A DNA stretch of 64,000 bases from Pachyseris speciosa (lineage: Eukaryota > Cnidaria > Anthozoa > Scleractinia > Pachyseridae), in contig JAEMWC010000264.1 of NCBI GenBank assembly GCA_016490735.1, forward strand, positions 537,001 through 601,000, in the 5' to 3' direction. The translations under genes were made by a program, and so were the position numbers. The number at the start of each line of letters is the position of its first letter. Within the stretch, counting starts at the first letter, position 1. This document shows positions 15,301 through 27,300 of this stretch, in pieces. The notes below the pieces were generated by a model. The model had not been told where the DNA came from and made no database searches. It was given only the letters and a program-made list of their open reading frames with translations.

Positions 15301-18300
15301 TAAAGACAACAAAGGGATATCTTTATTTACCCTGATAAAAAAGTGATCAGCTGACACAAGGGAACAGCTGGTATAAACTTGTGATCAGCAAAATATAATA
15401 GACCTTTTTAGCCTGTACATTTTGTTTTCCCAATGATGATCATGTGATGTTACCCAAGAGAACTGTTTCTTTGAAATTTCGCCTTATTCACGTGCATATG
15501 TATGCATAATTTATGAAAAGACAAAAGGCAAATCCCCTTGGGAAGATCACGTGGTCTACATTGGGAAAACAAAATCTACAAGCTAACAAGGTCTATTGAG
15601 GCCGACTGACCAAATGATCGATTTGTTGGCTGGCTAATGGAAAAACAGACTGGTAAAAAACTCTCAACTAGCAAATGAATTAAGAGCGACTTGCTGTACC
15701 GGTCACCTCTACCTATGCAAGATAGAAAAAAATCGATTTTCTGAAAATTTGTCAGGAAGAAGGTTTTTACTAACTTGTTTTAAAACTGTAACTTTGAGGT
15801 TATTTGGATTTTTATTTTCTTCTCCAGACGGCATTTTGTATTTTGCCCCTAAAAGAGCCAAACTCGGCCCTGAAATTACACTTTTTGCGAACGCTAGCAA
15901 GCCAAATTATTGCGTGTAGCTGGAAAAGCTAACCCATATTATTAAAATATAATGTTTTAGTAGTTATTTCGTGTTGTCAGATCCACATTTAATACGAACC
16001 TGAATTTTTAACAAATTTTCAAAATGATACGCTACGGTGATGTCGCGTCACATCCAAATTTAGGTCGAATTCATAGACCAAAAAGTCAATCTGGTAAATG
16101 GATTTACCTCCCAAAACTATTTTTCTGGATAAACATATCACTTCATTTTACTCTTTATCGCAAATCTAGCTTGGGTAAATAAAACGCAAAAATTTGACAG
16201 CGTCTTGAAACCAGGCACTTGAGCTAATCGCTTGACATTTTGACCTTTCACGCCGCGATTATTATCTCGAACATTGACCCTGAAATGTTCGCCTGTGGGT
16301 CTTAATTCCGGTAAAATAGTTGTTTTAAGCCTCCAGATATCAGCTATTGCAATTTAAAGACAGTTTCTAGCCGCAAACGAGTATATTTACCAAAGGCTTA
16401 CTTTGGGTGATTTAGCCTAAACATTTGGCGGTTAGCGAGCAAAGACAATGCACGCAACAAAATGTCGCTTTATAAATCGCTATTGAGAATAATCTTTAGG
16501 AAAACTAGAAGAATAAATAGTTGAATAACTACTTGGAGTTATTTCTTACCTTAATCTCGCCTATCTTGATAAGAAATGGTAACATTGCTGCTGACGTCTT
16601 TAAGCTACTTTTCGTGGCGTGACGAAGCACTCGGATTACATATTAACCATTGACACAGGATACCCAAGCTAATGTTTCGTTCGTTTATCGCCAGTCGGTG
16701 TCGGCGTTACAGTTACATTTTCACAACCTCCGTGTTGACCCGCCAATTCTGTTAAGTACTATTATAATAGTTCCTAGTGACTGATGAATCCCCGCTAGAC
16801 AGTTCAACGTCTTGAAAGCTACACATGGATGAGATATGTATTATTTCTGGGTGTAACAAAAAATAAATACTTGGAGTTATTTCTTACCTTAATCTAGCCT
16901 ATCTTGATAAGAAATGGTAACATTGTTGCGTCTTCATAGCTTGTTCGAAACACTCTCAGTGGCCTGGCTACAAACAAAACCACGGTCACAGGAATGCTAA
17001 GGTCACGTGAGAGCGTCCAAATTCTTACTATTTGTTTGGTTGTTTGTTTTTTGCAATTGATTGTTTTGTTGCTGCTTTTTTTTTCTTTCAACGAGCTCAT
17101 TGTCTCGGGATAACGGGTGTGCACTTCCTGGTATCAAATTTCGCAGAATTGCGGTGCACGTGTTTTGGAGATGTCTTGTTTTAGCGCGATTAATATTTTC
17201 TTGTAAAAAGCGTTGTATTCTTTGGCGTTTCAAATTAACGTCGGATTTGGTTTTACTTGTATACAACATACGTAACCGGAGAATCCTGCGTTTATATTAA
17301 AGTTAAAAATTGTAATTTAATGGCTTCATGTGGTTTTGCCACACTTGTGGGGGAAGTTCTCGAGTGAACTCCTTACGTACCCAAATGAAGGATGTGTCAA
17401 AATGTACCAGAGGCATTCCGGTTTGGAAAAGCACCTATTGTTTGGTCAGTACAAGATGTTGCATGAGAGATGCACTCTGTTGGACTTGGCTAAAAAGAAA
17501 TACCAGGCCCTTTTAGTCGAAGGCTCGAGTGAAGCAGTCTTGACAGTGCTTGAGCAAGGAGACATCTCAGTAAGCGCCAACACTTTACCCGAGGGATGGG
17601 CCTTGAAGACAACCAAAAAGTTCACTCTATTCAGTGATACCCAGAAGAAATACTTGGAGGAAAAATTTAATCTTCGCCAGGCAGCAGGCCATAAAAGAGG
17701 ATCCCATTAATGTAGCCCGAGACATGAGATTTGCCTAGAAGATGGATGGCTCGATGCTGTTCAAGAGAGACGAGTATCTCGCCACACAGCAAGTGCGGTC
17801 TTCTTTTTTTCTTCTAGAATGGCGGCGAAATGTCGTTATGATCAAGGTGATCTTTCAGTGCCAGATATCACGGTGGCAGAAGAGCAGCAGCAAATACCAT
17901 ACTTCAAGAAGTACAATTGCTGCATCCAATTGTATATGACAGCCTAGACCGGGGAGGGGGATATACGTATGTGCGGCCCCAAAGGGTACGGTTTTTTAGC
18001 CATTTTGGTCTGAAATAGGGTATCAATTTTGACCATTTTGGTCTGAAATAGGGTATGGTTTGTACACTCTAGTCTTGAATTCGTTATGTTTTTTTAGAAG
18101 AAGCTACTTCTTCATCTTTAGCCGATAAGACGATCAACAAAAGCCCTTCTTTTTTGTCTTTTAATTATGTTTATGCCAACTGTGTACGTGAAATAGGTCT
18201 GAAATATGGTATCAAATTTTTGGCAGGTCTGAAATAGGGTAGGGAAAATCGCAGAGTTTGGTATGAAATAGGGTAAGGGTTTCAGGAAGCAGGCCGCACA

Positions 18301-21300
18301 CCCCCACCCAATTTTTTCTAAGAGTACCCCCCCCCCCCCTTCCCGGGACCTAGGCACCTGTGCCCTGTACAAAGAAAAGCGGCTGAGGCAGCTCAGCATT
18401 GCTATGCTTCGTATTGTATTGGCAACTACTTTGACTTAGCAACGGAAGACGGTTTTAATAACAAACGCAAGGCAGAACACATAGATGCTTTAAGTGGACT
18501 TGTTTCAGCTTGCGATTGTAATGAGTAAGACAGAAATGGAAATATGTAAACCACATGCACCCATATCGTTTCGATGTATCAGTGGCAAAGGAACATCTCA
18601 CTAGCTCGTGGAGTATAGGGCGAGATAATAATTCGCAAATGAAATGATCTGAACCTGGCCGAGCTGAGAGAGTAACATCTAATGAGAACGGGCCCCCCAC
18701 TGGCCTCCCTATTTCTAGCCTGCGGAGCACGCGTAAAACTGGGCAGTGGGGGAGCTTGTGCTGATGGAAGCTCAGAACGGGACACTGGTTTTCGCCTCCC
18801 CTCCACCTCCCTTCCCCGTTTACGCCTGCAACGCAGGCTGATCAATTCTTTCCGCTCAAGACCCCACTTAACCTATTTTTCAGAGAATAACGTGGGGCTC
18901 ATGTTTTACTCACTTTTAGTATGATAAACAGGTCGGTCACAAAAGTCTCAACAGTTTAGACAAGAAGCTGTGTTCGCAAATGAAAGAGAGCAGAACGTGT
19001 TGTCTTAATAGGTTTTACATTCATCATATAAAATGAGACAGAAATCCTTAATAGGTGTTTTTATAGGTATTTTGCAGAACTTTAGCCGTGGAACAGGGGC
19101 GTGGGGTGGGGGAATTTGGAAGAATTTATCAAAGGAACTGAAACTATTAAATCATATAATTATTTTTTTTAGTATAATAATTTGTGTCTAAAATCGAAGT
19201 ATTCTAGAACGTTCATTACCAGGTCTACTACAATTAATATAATCAGTATGTGTAGGAGCAATAACATTAAGCTCCTGGTAAGAACCGTGTGTAAATGTTA
19301 CACCCAGAAATAATAAATATCTCACCCATGTGCAGCTTTCAAGAGACTGAACTGTCTAGCGGGGATTCATCAGCCACTAGGAACTATTATAATAGTACTT
19401 AAAGGGGCAGTGTCACGCTTTTGTACCATCATTTAAAAAGCTTAAAACTGCCAATGCATCAGTGGAAACCTTAAAATAATGGTCTAGTTTTGTTGCCAAA
19501 GACTGTAGTACTGCATTGACACTATAAACTCCTGTATTCCATCTCAGATGACGAGGATGGAAACGGATTGAAATTTGAAAAAACAGGTTTTTAAAATTTC
19601 AAGCTATGCATTGAAAAATCACCCAAAAAATTATTATGGTTAGCTCTCCCTGTTAAAATTTCATTGGAATTCATCTTGCTGATTCTGTAGGAGCATTTTT
19701 TGCGCGATAACAGGTAAAAGGCAGTAATTTTGGCAGAATTGAACCAAAAACAGCAAAAATTCCGGTGACACTGCTCCTTTAACAGAATTGGCGGGTCAAC
19801 ACGGAGGTTGTGAAAATGTAACTATAATGCAGACACCGACTGACGATAAACGAACAAAAAGCAAAACGAATCGAATCATCCATTAGCTTGGGTACCCTGT
19901 GTCAATGGTTAATATGTAATCCGAGTGCTTCGTCACGCCACGAAAAGTAGCTTAAAGACGTCAGCAGCAATGTTACCATTTCTTATCAAGATAGGCGAGA
20001 TTAAGGTAAGAAATAACTCCAAGTAGTTATCCTAAAGATTATTCTCAATAGCGATTTATAAAGCGACATTTTGTTGCGTGCATTGTCTTTGCTCGCTAAC
20101 CGCCAAATGTTTAGGCTTAATTATTCAAAATAAGCCTTTGGTAAATATACTCGTTTGCGGCTAGAAACTGTCTTTAAATTACAATAGCTGATATCTGGAG
20201 GCTTAAAACAACTATTTCACCGGAATTAAGACCCACAGGGGAACATTTCAGGGTCAATGTTCGAGACAATAATCGCGGCGTGAAAGTCAAAATGTCAAGC
20301 GATTAGCTCAAGTGCCTGGTTTCAAGACGCTGTCAAATTTTTGCGTTTTATTTACCCAAGCTAGATTTGCGATAAAAAGCAAAATGAAGTGATATGTTTA
20401 TCCAGAAAAATAGTTTTGGGAGGTAAATCCATGTTCCAGATTGACTTTTTGGTCCATGAATTTGACCTAAATTTGGATGTGACGCGACATCACCGTAGCG
20501 TATCATTTTGAAAATTTGTTAAAAATTCAGGTTCGTATTAAATGTGGATCTGGCAACACGAAATAACTACTAAAACATTATATTTTAATGATATGGGTTA
20601 GCTTTTCCAGCTACGCGCAATAATTTGGCTTGCTAGCGTTCGCAAAAAGTGCTATTTCAAGGCCGAGTTTGGCTCTGTTAGGGGCAAAATACAAAATGCC
20701 GTCTGGAGAGGAAAATAAAAATCCAAACAACCTCAAAGTTACAGTTTTAAAATAAGTGAGTAAAGAACTTCTTCCTGACAAATTTTCAGAAAATCGATTT
20801 TTTCTATCTTGCATAGGTATAGGTGACCGGTACAGCAAGTCGCTCTTAAGAATTTAAATCAGCATGGTTTATTGTACTTACGTTGGTGCTCGATCAGAAC
20901 ATCTGGCTATCACAATATCCAGTAGATACTTCTTACTGAGTAGCTTCTTAATGTTGTCATCTGTTGCATTTTCTGTTCAATAATGAGAGACTATGTGAAA
21001 ATGACATTTAATTTTAATGGGCTGATTAATGAAGCACTGGCAACAGAACCAATAACAAAATCTTGGACATCTTTATAATCAAGTGGTCAGCAGTTTAACA
21101 CTTTGCATTGTTTTTTAAAGCATGATTAAGCCAAAAAAGGGTTAACATGAACTCTGATTCCAGTTTAATTACTGCCCAAAAGTATGTTCTCACACGATTT
21201 TTGCCATTAAGTTTTGATCTGAACCTAAATATACCTTGAATCTTGCTAGCGAGGTAAAAACTTTAGTCAACTCTCAGTCATGGGTTTGCGTTAACCAGAT

Positions 21301-24300
21301 TTCAAACAACCAGGCCGTGGTGATCCAAACTTGTCACAAGAGTTTTTAGCATGGCACTGGGCTTGTGGTTTTCCTTAGCTAATTTCTTTTCATTCTTCTT
21401 TTCATTTTTTTTTTCATCCCCAACTCCTCTCTCCTGGTACTTCCTCCCTGTATTAATTCATGTCTCTTCATTGTCCAAGAACAAATTTTTCAGTTTGATC
21501 CCCTCCCCTCCAGAAATTCTAATTTAGCTGCATACTTTCCTTTATAAACTATAGCATTTAACAACCCCTCCCCCTAGAATTTTTTGGAAGCCTCCATAGC
21601 AGGTATGGACATTTTCTGGAACTGCACCTGCACAATTATAGCATTAGAGTATAATGTTGTTCATTTACAAAGTAAGGATCGTTACCATGAATTCCATGGG
21701 GTTAAATGCACTTTAACTAAGTTAACGACTAGGAGCAAGTTTGCTCAGTTATTGGCATGGCGTTGCATGGTGCGGAATTAGCGTTTGCTAGTATATTGTG
21801 GGTTGCCGACAGCCTTATAGCCTTCTGGCTTGTTCGTGTGTCATCCAGTGGTCCAGTGGTTCCATTGTAGTTTATGCATGCGCCTTTGCATATTGCGCTC
21901 ATAGTTTTACTTTGCTCTGCATACAGGGTGCTGTAGCTGGTGTGTTTTCGGGTATTTACCCTGCATCACCGTCATCATCATCATCATTATTTTAAGTAAT
22001 GGACAAAATATAATATGCATTCAACTGTTGTTGTGATAATCGTGTCTTTACAACTGTTATTTTATCTTTTTTTTTTTCCTGTGTGCACAATGTACTTACC
22101 ATTTGTAAAATATCTCTCAGATTCAGCCAAAAGTAGTGAAATAACATCCAGAGCAAAAATTCTGAAGGTTATCTTTAAAAGAAAACATTTAAATAAGAGT
22201 GAGAAAAAAGTATGGTAGAGTGGAAATTGTCTTAGTACAATATAAATATCACAAGGTATTATCACCATGTTTCATTTCAGAAGGTGAACCTGTCAATATT
22301 CAGAACATGAAATCTGTTTCTTTGTTTTTATTTTTTATACTTAGGATATGGTGAAAATGCAAGATATAGTAACAGCAAGAGACACCTTGACAGTTTATTG
22401 ACCTGTAGTTAATAGATATGATATACCTTTGCATTCTTGGAATACTTATTGATCCACTCAATGAGACTGGCATACAGGCTCAATGGGAGAGTTTTTAAAA
22501 TGTCAACTACCGCCTGCAAAAAAATAAAATGCCTATTAACATTTTAGCAACAACTATTCTTAAAACCCCCTCCTGGAGAAAACCTCCATGCCAATGACCA
22601 CCTTAAATGTTTTCTCCTTTTTTTTAATCTTTTCTATCCTGATTTCTGATAGTGTATAGTTTATAGATGCACTTCTCAAAAGAAAATTAAATTCAAATGC
22701 AACAGCCATCAGTAGAAAACATGTTAATACACTGATCATCAATACCTTGGCCACAATGCTCCTGTATTCAGCTCGCTCAGGACACTTTGTACAAAGGTGT
22801 TGAACAAGAAGTTGGACTGCATTTAGCATCTCTTTGCTTTCCTTATGTGTAATGTGACTGAAACATACATGTGTATTAATTTAACATCAATAAGTACTAC
22901 TTGTCTCTAAAAGCACACTGTTAGTTTGTGTGTTACAATAACAAAAAAATTGAAGGACATTTTTCAACTAAAAAATCTAATTAACATTTTTATATAATAT
23001 TACATTGTACAGCATAAAAGATTGACAATGATAAAATTATACTCCATACTCATTTGCAATACATCAATTCTGTCATTATTATTTTGATTATTGCGATACT
23101 GCTTGGAGCAGACTGTTACAACAAGACCAGGATAGACTACAGTGCCTGCAACATAGATCTGCCCGTATAATTATGTGTTGCACACACTCCTCTGAGACAA
23201 CGAATCATTTACGTTGGTTGAGTCTTTCCAATAGGTGCTCTTATCTTAAGGCCAAGCTTGTTTTCTGTCTGAATTTGTTAGCTCCAAGATATTTTTTATT
23301 AGATTTTCTAACGTTCATAGCTATTCTATAAGGCAGAGCACTAGGTTATTGTTACCTCGGTTGAAATCAAATTTTGAGAAAACACATTAATTTTCTTTTC
23401 AGCAGAGCTAAGATTTCTAATGAGCTGCCCACCGACTTAATAAAAAGCCAAGGATTAGAAGGATTCAAGGATTTTCCAAAACAATTTATTTGAAACTCAA
23501 ATCCATCAGCAATACAGCAATGATAAAATAAAACAAAATAAAATAAACGGGTACTACTGAAAGATTAAACCTTGCTAGAAGCAAGTTCGCTTGTTAACTT
23601 TACAGCTGCTGTAGTTTCTTCAGTGACGTCCAAACTCAACTGAATTACGGCTAAAACGTGCCTCTACTTATACCGAAGTGTTAAATAATTTTGCACGCAG
23701 CAAACAGTAAAAGGTGTGCCGCCAAACCACAGTAAAACAGAACGCCAGGATTTCCTTAGATTAATCCCACTAACTTAAAAAGATAAGGTCAATTAAATGA
23801 TTAAAATAATCTACCGAAAAGAAAAACCACGAAAAGCTAATATCCGCTACGGCATTTAGGCAATAATATGTGGGTTTGCGGGCACATGAACTATCGTTCC
23901 TAAGCGATACACAAGCTTGCTAAATCAAACCGGGAAATTCCTAAGCGCAAAAATATTTGGAGCAAAATAATAGAAAAGTAACATATTTCTTGGTATAACG
24001 AAAAGTAGTGAAATTATAGCTCTAGTGACCCTGTCACATATAAAGACTTTCTGCTGCCACACAAAAGGGTTTTTCTTATTGTAATATAGTTCTTAGTGGC
24101 TTCTTTTAGTAATTTAGTATTGTAATAATTGAAGGGCTGGGGGCATAACCGACCCAAATGGCTTTTGTTTTTGGTCCAAATTAGCTGAATTTTTGCATGT
24201 GGCATTTGATTCAATAGAACAAAATTGCCCCCTATTTTTTGGTCAGTTTCTGTTTCTTTTTCAAGAAAAACAGTATGCAACAAAGGCCCTAAAAGTTTCA

Positions 24301-27300
24301 TTTAGGTCAGTTATGCCCCCAGCCCTTCAATTATATTTTAACATGGTTTTAGTTTTTAAAGCATAGTTGTAAATTTTTAACCTTTGTACATAAATTGTAT
24401 TTTTAACCTACAGTATTTTATACAGGGCCCATATGGATACCAGCCTTTGAGCTGAATGAGCTACCCTGTTTATATAAAGTTTTACTTTACTTTACTTGTG
24501 TATATGTGCTATACACAGAGAGCTGTTTGATTTGGTTTACATGTTTTATTAATATGGTCTACAGAGCTTTCTTTTTTAATCATTGGCATACCTACAGTGT
24601 ACTCCTATAATTCACCATTGTCATTAATTTTTTAAGTAGGCAGGGATGTGCGAAAAGTAGCCAGGGAATCCACCAATAATATTGAAGGGCTGAGAGCATA
24701 AACTGCCTATGTGTAATTTTAGGTTGTTTTTCGATTTTCCTCAGAAATGAAACAAATTTTTGCATGTGACTTGCAAGCAATTCGCTTCAAAAACATTGTC
24801 CGGTATTTTTATTCACTGATTTTTGTTTCATTTCCGAACAAAATCGAAAAACAACCTAAAATTACACATAGGCAGTTTATGCTCTCAGCCCTTCAATTTG
24901 AAGGCCTCGGTGCATAACCATCCTATGTCGAATTTTGGGTTGTTTTTCGATTTTGCCGGGATTTGCCCGAATTGTTGCATGTAAACTGCAATTCGATTGA
25001 AAGAAGATGTAATGCAACTTGCAAACCACTCCCATGGAAGGTTGGTTTCTTGGTGTACGTAAGAAAAAATGCATTTCTGGATTCTGGATGAATCAGTCAA
25101 AAAATACCATACAATGTGTTTCCATCGAATTGCAGTTCACATGCAGAAATTCAAACAAATCCAAGCAAAATCGAAAAACGACTCAAAATTCTACATAGGA
25201 TGGTTATGCTCCGAGGCCTTCAATAGTATGGTGGAGTATGCTAATTAACAATGCCCATGGGTATTCTTTGCGTGAAAGACTAAGCACCAAATGCTCGTAA
25301 CCGATTTAAGAGAACACAGAACGTTTCTGTTCAGTTAGACGTAATGCGCAATGTGTCGTTTTTGCTGAATCATAACACTCGACAAGCTCGATTGGCACGA
25401 AAACAGTGCACAATATTCGTGGTTGACTTAAAAAAAAACAGCACACAGTAGCCTTGGTTAATCTCAGGTCAGCGCGCAAAGATTTTGTCCGACCTGAAAA
25501 CAGCACTCACTCCGAAGAGATTCAGGGTTATTGTTGGGTTTAGGTTGGACTTAACATTAGGGCTAGAGCGTCGGCTAGGGCTAGGGATAGGGTTAGGGAC
25601 ATGGTTAGGGTTAGTGTTGATGTTAACGTCAACGCTAGCGTTAAAGCGCGGTTGTTTGAGTCCGAATCAGCTTGACTTAAGGGTTCGTCCGAGTTGAAAA
25701 CAGCGCCTAGTTGCCTTGGTTGACTCTAAGTTCTTTCGGAAAGGCTTTGGCCGATATAACACAGCGCTAAAGTCGGTTGTTTGTCTTAAATACAGCGTAC
25801 ATCTTAAATCCAGCGTACAAAAACCTCGGTTGATTCTAAATCAGTGCGCAAAAAGCTTGCCGACGGCTGAAAAATCACAAAATATTAAAGACGGCTGTTT
25901 TGACTTGAAGAAACTTTTTGCCAAGACAACTCCTATTGGTGACCAACAGCAAAAATTTGAGTTAATCAGATGTTCTAGAACAAAAATTAAGAGTCCTAAG
26001 AGTACGCTGTTTTCCGTCATGTTTCGTTTACTCAGAACGTTGTGTTGCGTAGTAAATTAAAACTTGCGCGTTGTTTCGTCAGTTGAAACGTTTTTGATGG
26101 ATTCATTTTCATCGTCAAGTGGAAAACAATGGAATGAAAATCTTATAAAAATTAACGTAAATGACGACAGTGAAAGAATTTGACAGAAATACTTAACTCT
26201 TTTGTGAAATTAACTTGGCTCCAAAACGTATAAAAATTTGCATGAAATTCAATCCCTCTATCACGCGTGATGGATTGTCTCATCACAATGACTGTAGTCG
26301 CGCACAAATGTTTATCTCGCGTGAGAATACTTTTTGCTGTAGTTTATCACCCTCCATAGAAGCAAAAAACCGAGGCGATCAACGCAAAAGTGATTTATGT
26401 GTTAAAATTCGGCAGCGTGTTTACCAAATATTCATTCTCACTTGTTCATCAGTCACGGATATGTTACGAACCAACAAGCGCGGATGTTACGGCAATTCAC
26501 CGGTTTCGCAGAGGTTGTGGGTTCGAATCCCCGTACAAGCGGGTTTTTTTTCCGTTTTGTTTTTGTTTGTTTGTTTGTTTTTTTTGGTTTCACTAATGCT
26601 TAATTTGTGTTCATAACTGCGGCGATCGTTCACGTTATCATCCGTTGTTTACGTAATCTGATTCACACAGACGAATCGCGAGGAGTACCACTTAATATTG
26701 CTTTGAATGTTTGCCATGCGCGCCAGTGCAACTTTTCCATGGATTGTGTTCAAGATACTCATCGAAAACGAGCAGACTTCACTTCGTGCCGAATGAATTC
26801 TCGGTAGCGTTTCCGAAGTTCGACCAACTATTTCACGGCTAACAGTAAAAGCAAGCTGGGATTTCATGTCACGAGTGGTTTCAAAAAAATGCGCTCTTCA
26901 AAATTAATGAACAATGGAAACCTCGGTGCAGCAGCTAGACAGTTTTCAAAGTTATTTTATAAGGTAGAGTTTTTACTGAAAACAAGTCATAATCTGCCCC
27001 AACCCACGCCCCCCCCGCGAGAGGTTTTGACTTCAGACAGCGCCCTGTTTGACCGCAATGAATTCTGGGATCATTGTCTGCTCCAAGTGCGAAGAACAAC
27101 AACTCTTCAAACATACACTTTTCGCCCTAAACTCCAAAAACCACTCTCGCTTTCCCAGCTTTTAGCACCACAACCTTTGAGAGATGGAACAAGACTAGCA
27201 ACGACGTGCCGCTTTTGAGGCGAGAGTTGTTTTCAGACTTTTTCCGCCTGGCTTCTACTCTGTACCCCAAAACGCTAATATTTCATCGTGATTTGGTAAG

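Larger units (their letters stand above)
15684..20845. mobile_element. 5.2 kb TTAA-flanked DNA transposon with 1.2 kb inverted arms (Kolobok-like)
   Basis: TTAA at 15,680-15,683 and 20,846-20,849. The ends are GAGCGACTTGCTGTACCGG and its inverse. Arms run 15,684-16,860 and 19,293-20,845; the right arm is longer only because a 376 bp MITE is nested in it. The 2.4 kb spacer holds a broken coding fragment and two more repeats. TTAA targets with a purine-rich start suggest Kolobok rather than piggyBac (inference). Each arm encodes a short frame ending FLIKIGEIK followed by a donor AAG|GTAAG, perhaps a first exon of the lost transposase. It fills most of NCAPD3 intron 13. Confidence 0.88.

Noticed and set aside
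15684..20845. LTR retrotransposon with long repeats
   Set aside because: The 1.2 kb repeats are inverted, not direct, and the target duplication is TTAA.
26480..26545. tRNA-like 3' half with GGTTCGAATCC
   Set aside because: No A box at the right spacing and no acceptor pairing; probably a remnant or chance.
26215..27218. Plus-strand frames of 133 and 109 codons
   Set aside because: No recognisable protein features; low-complexity ends and T-runs.
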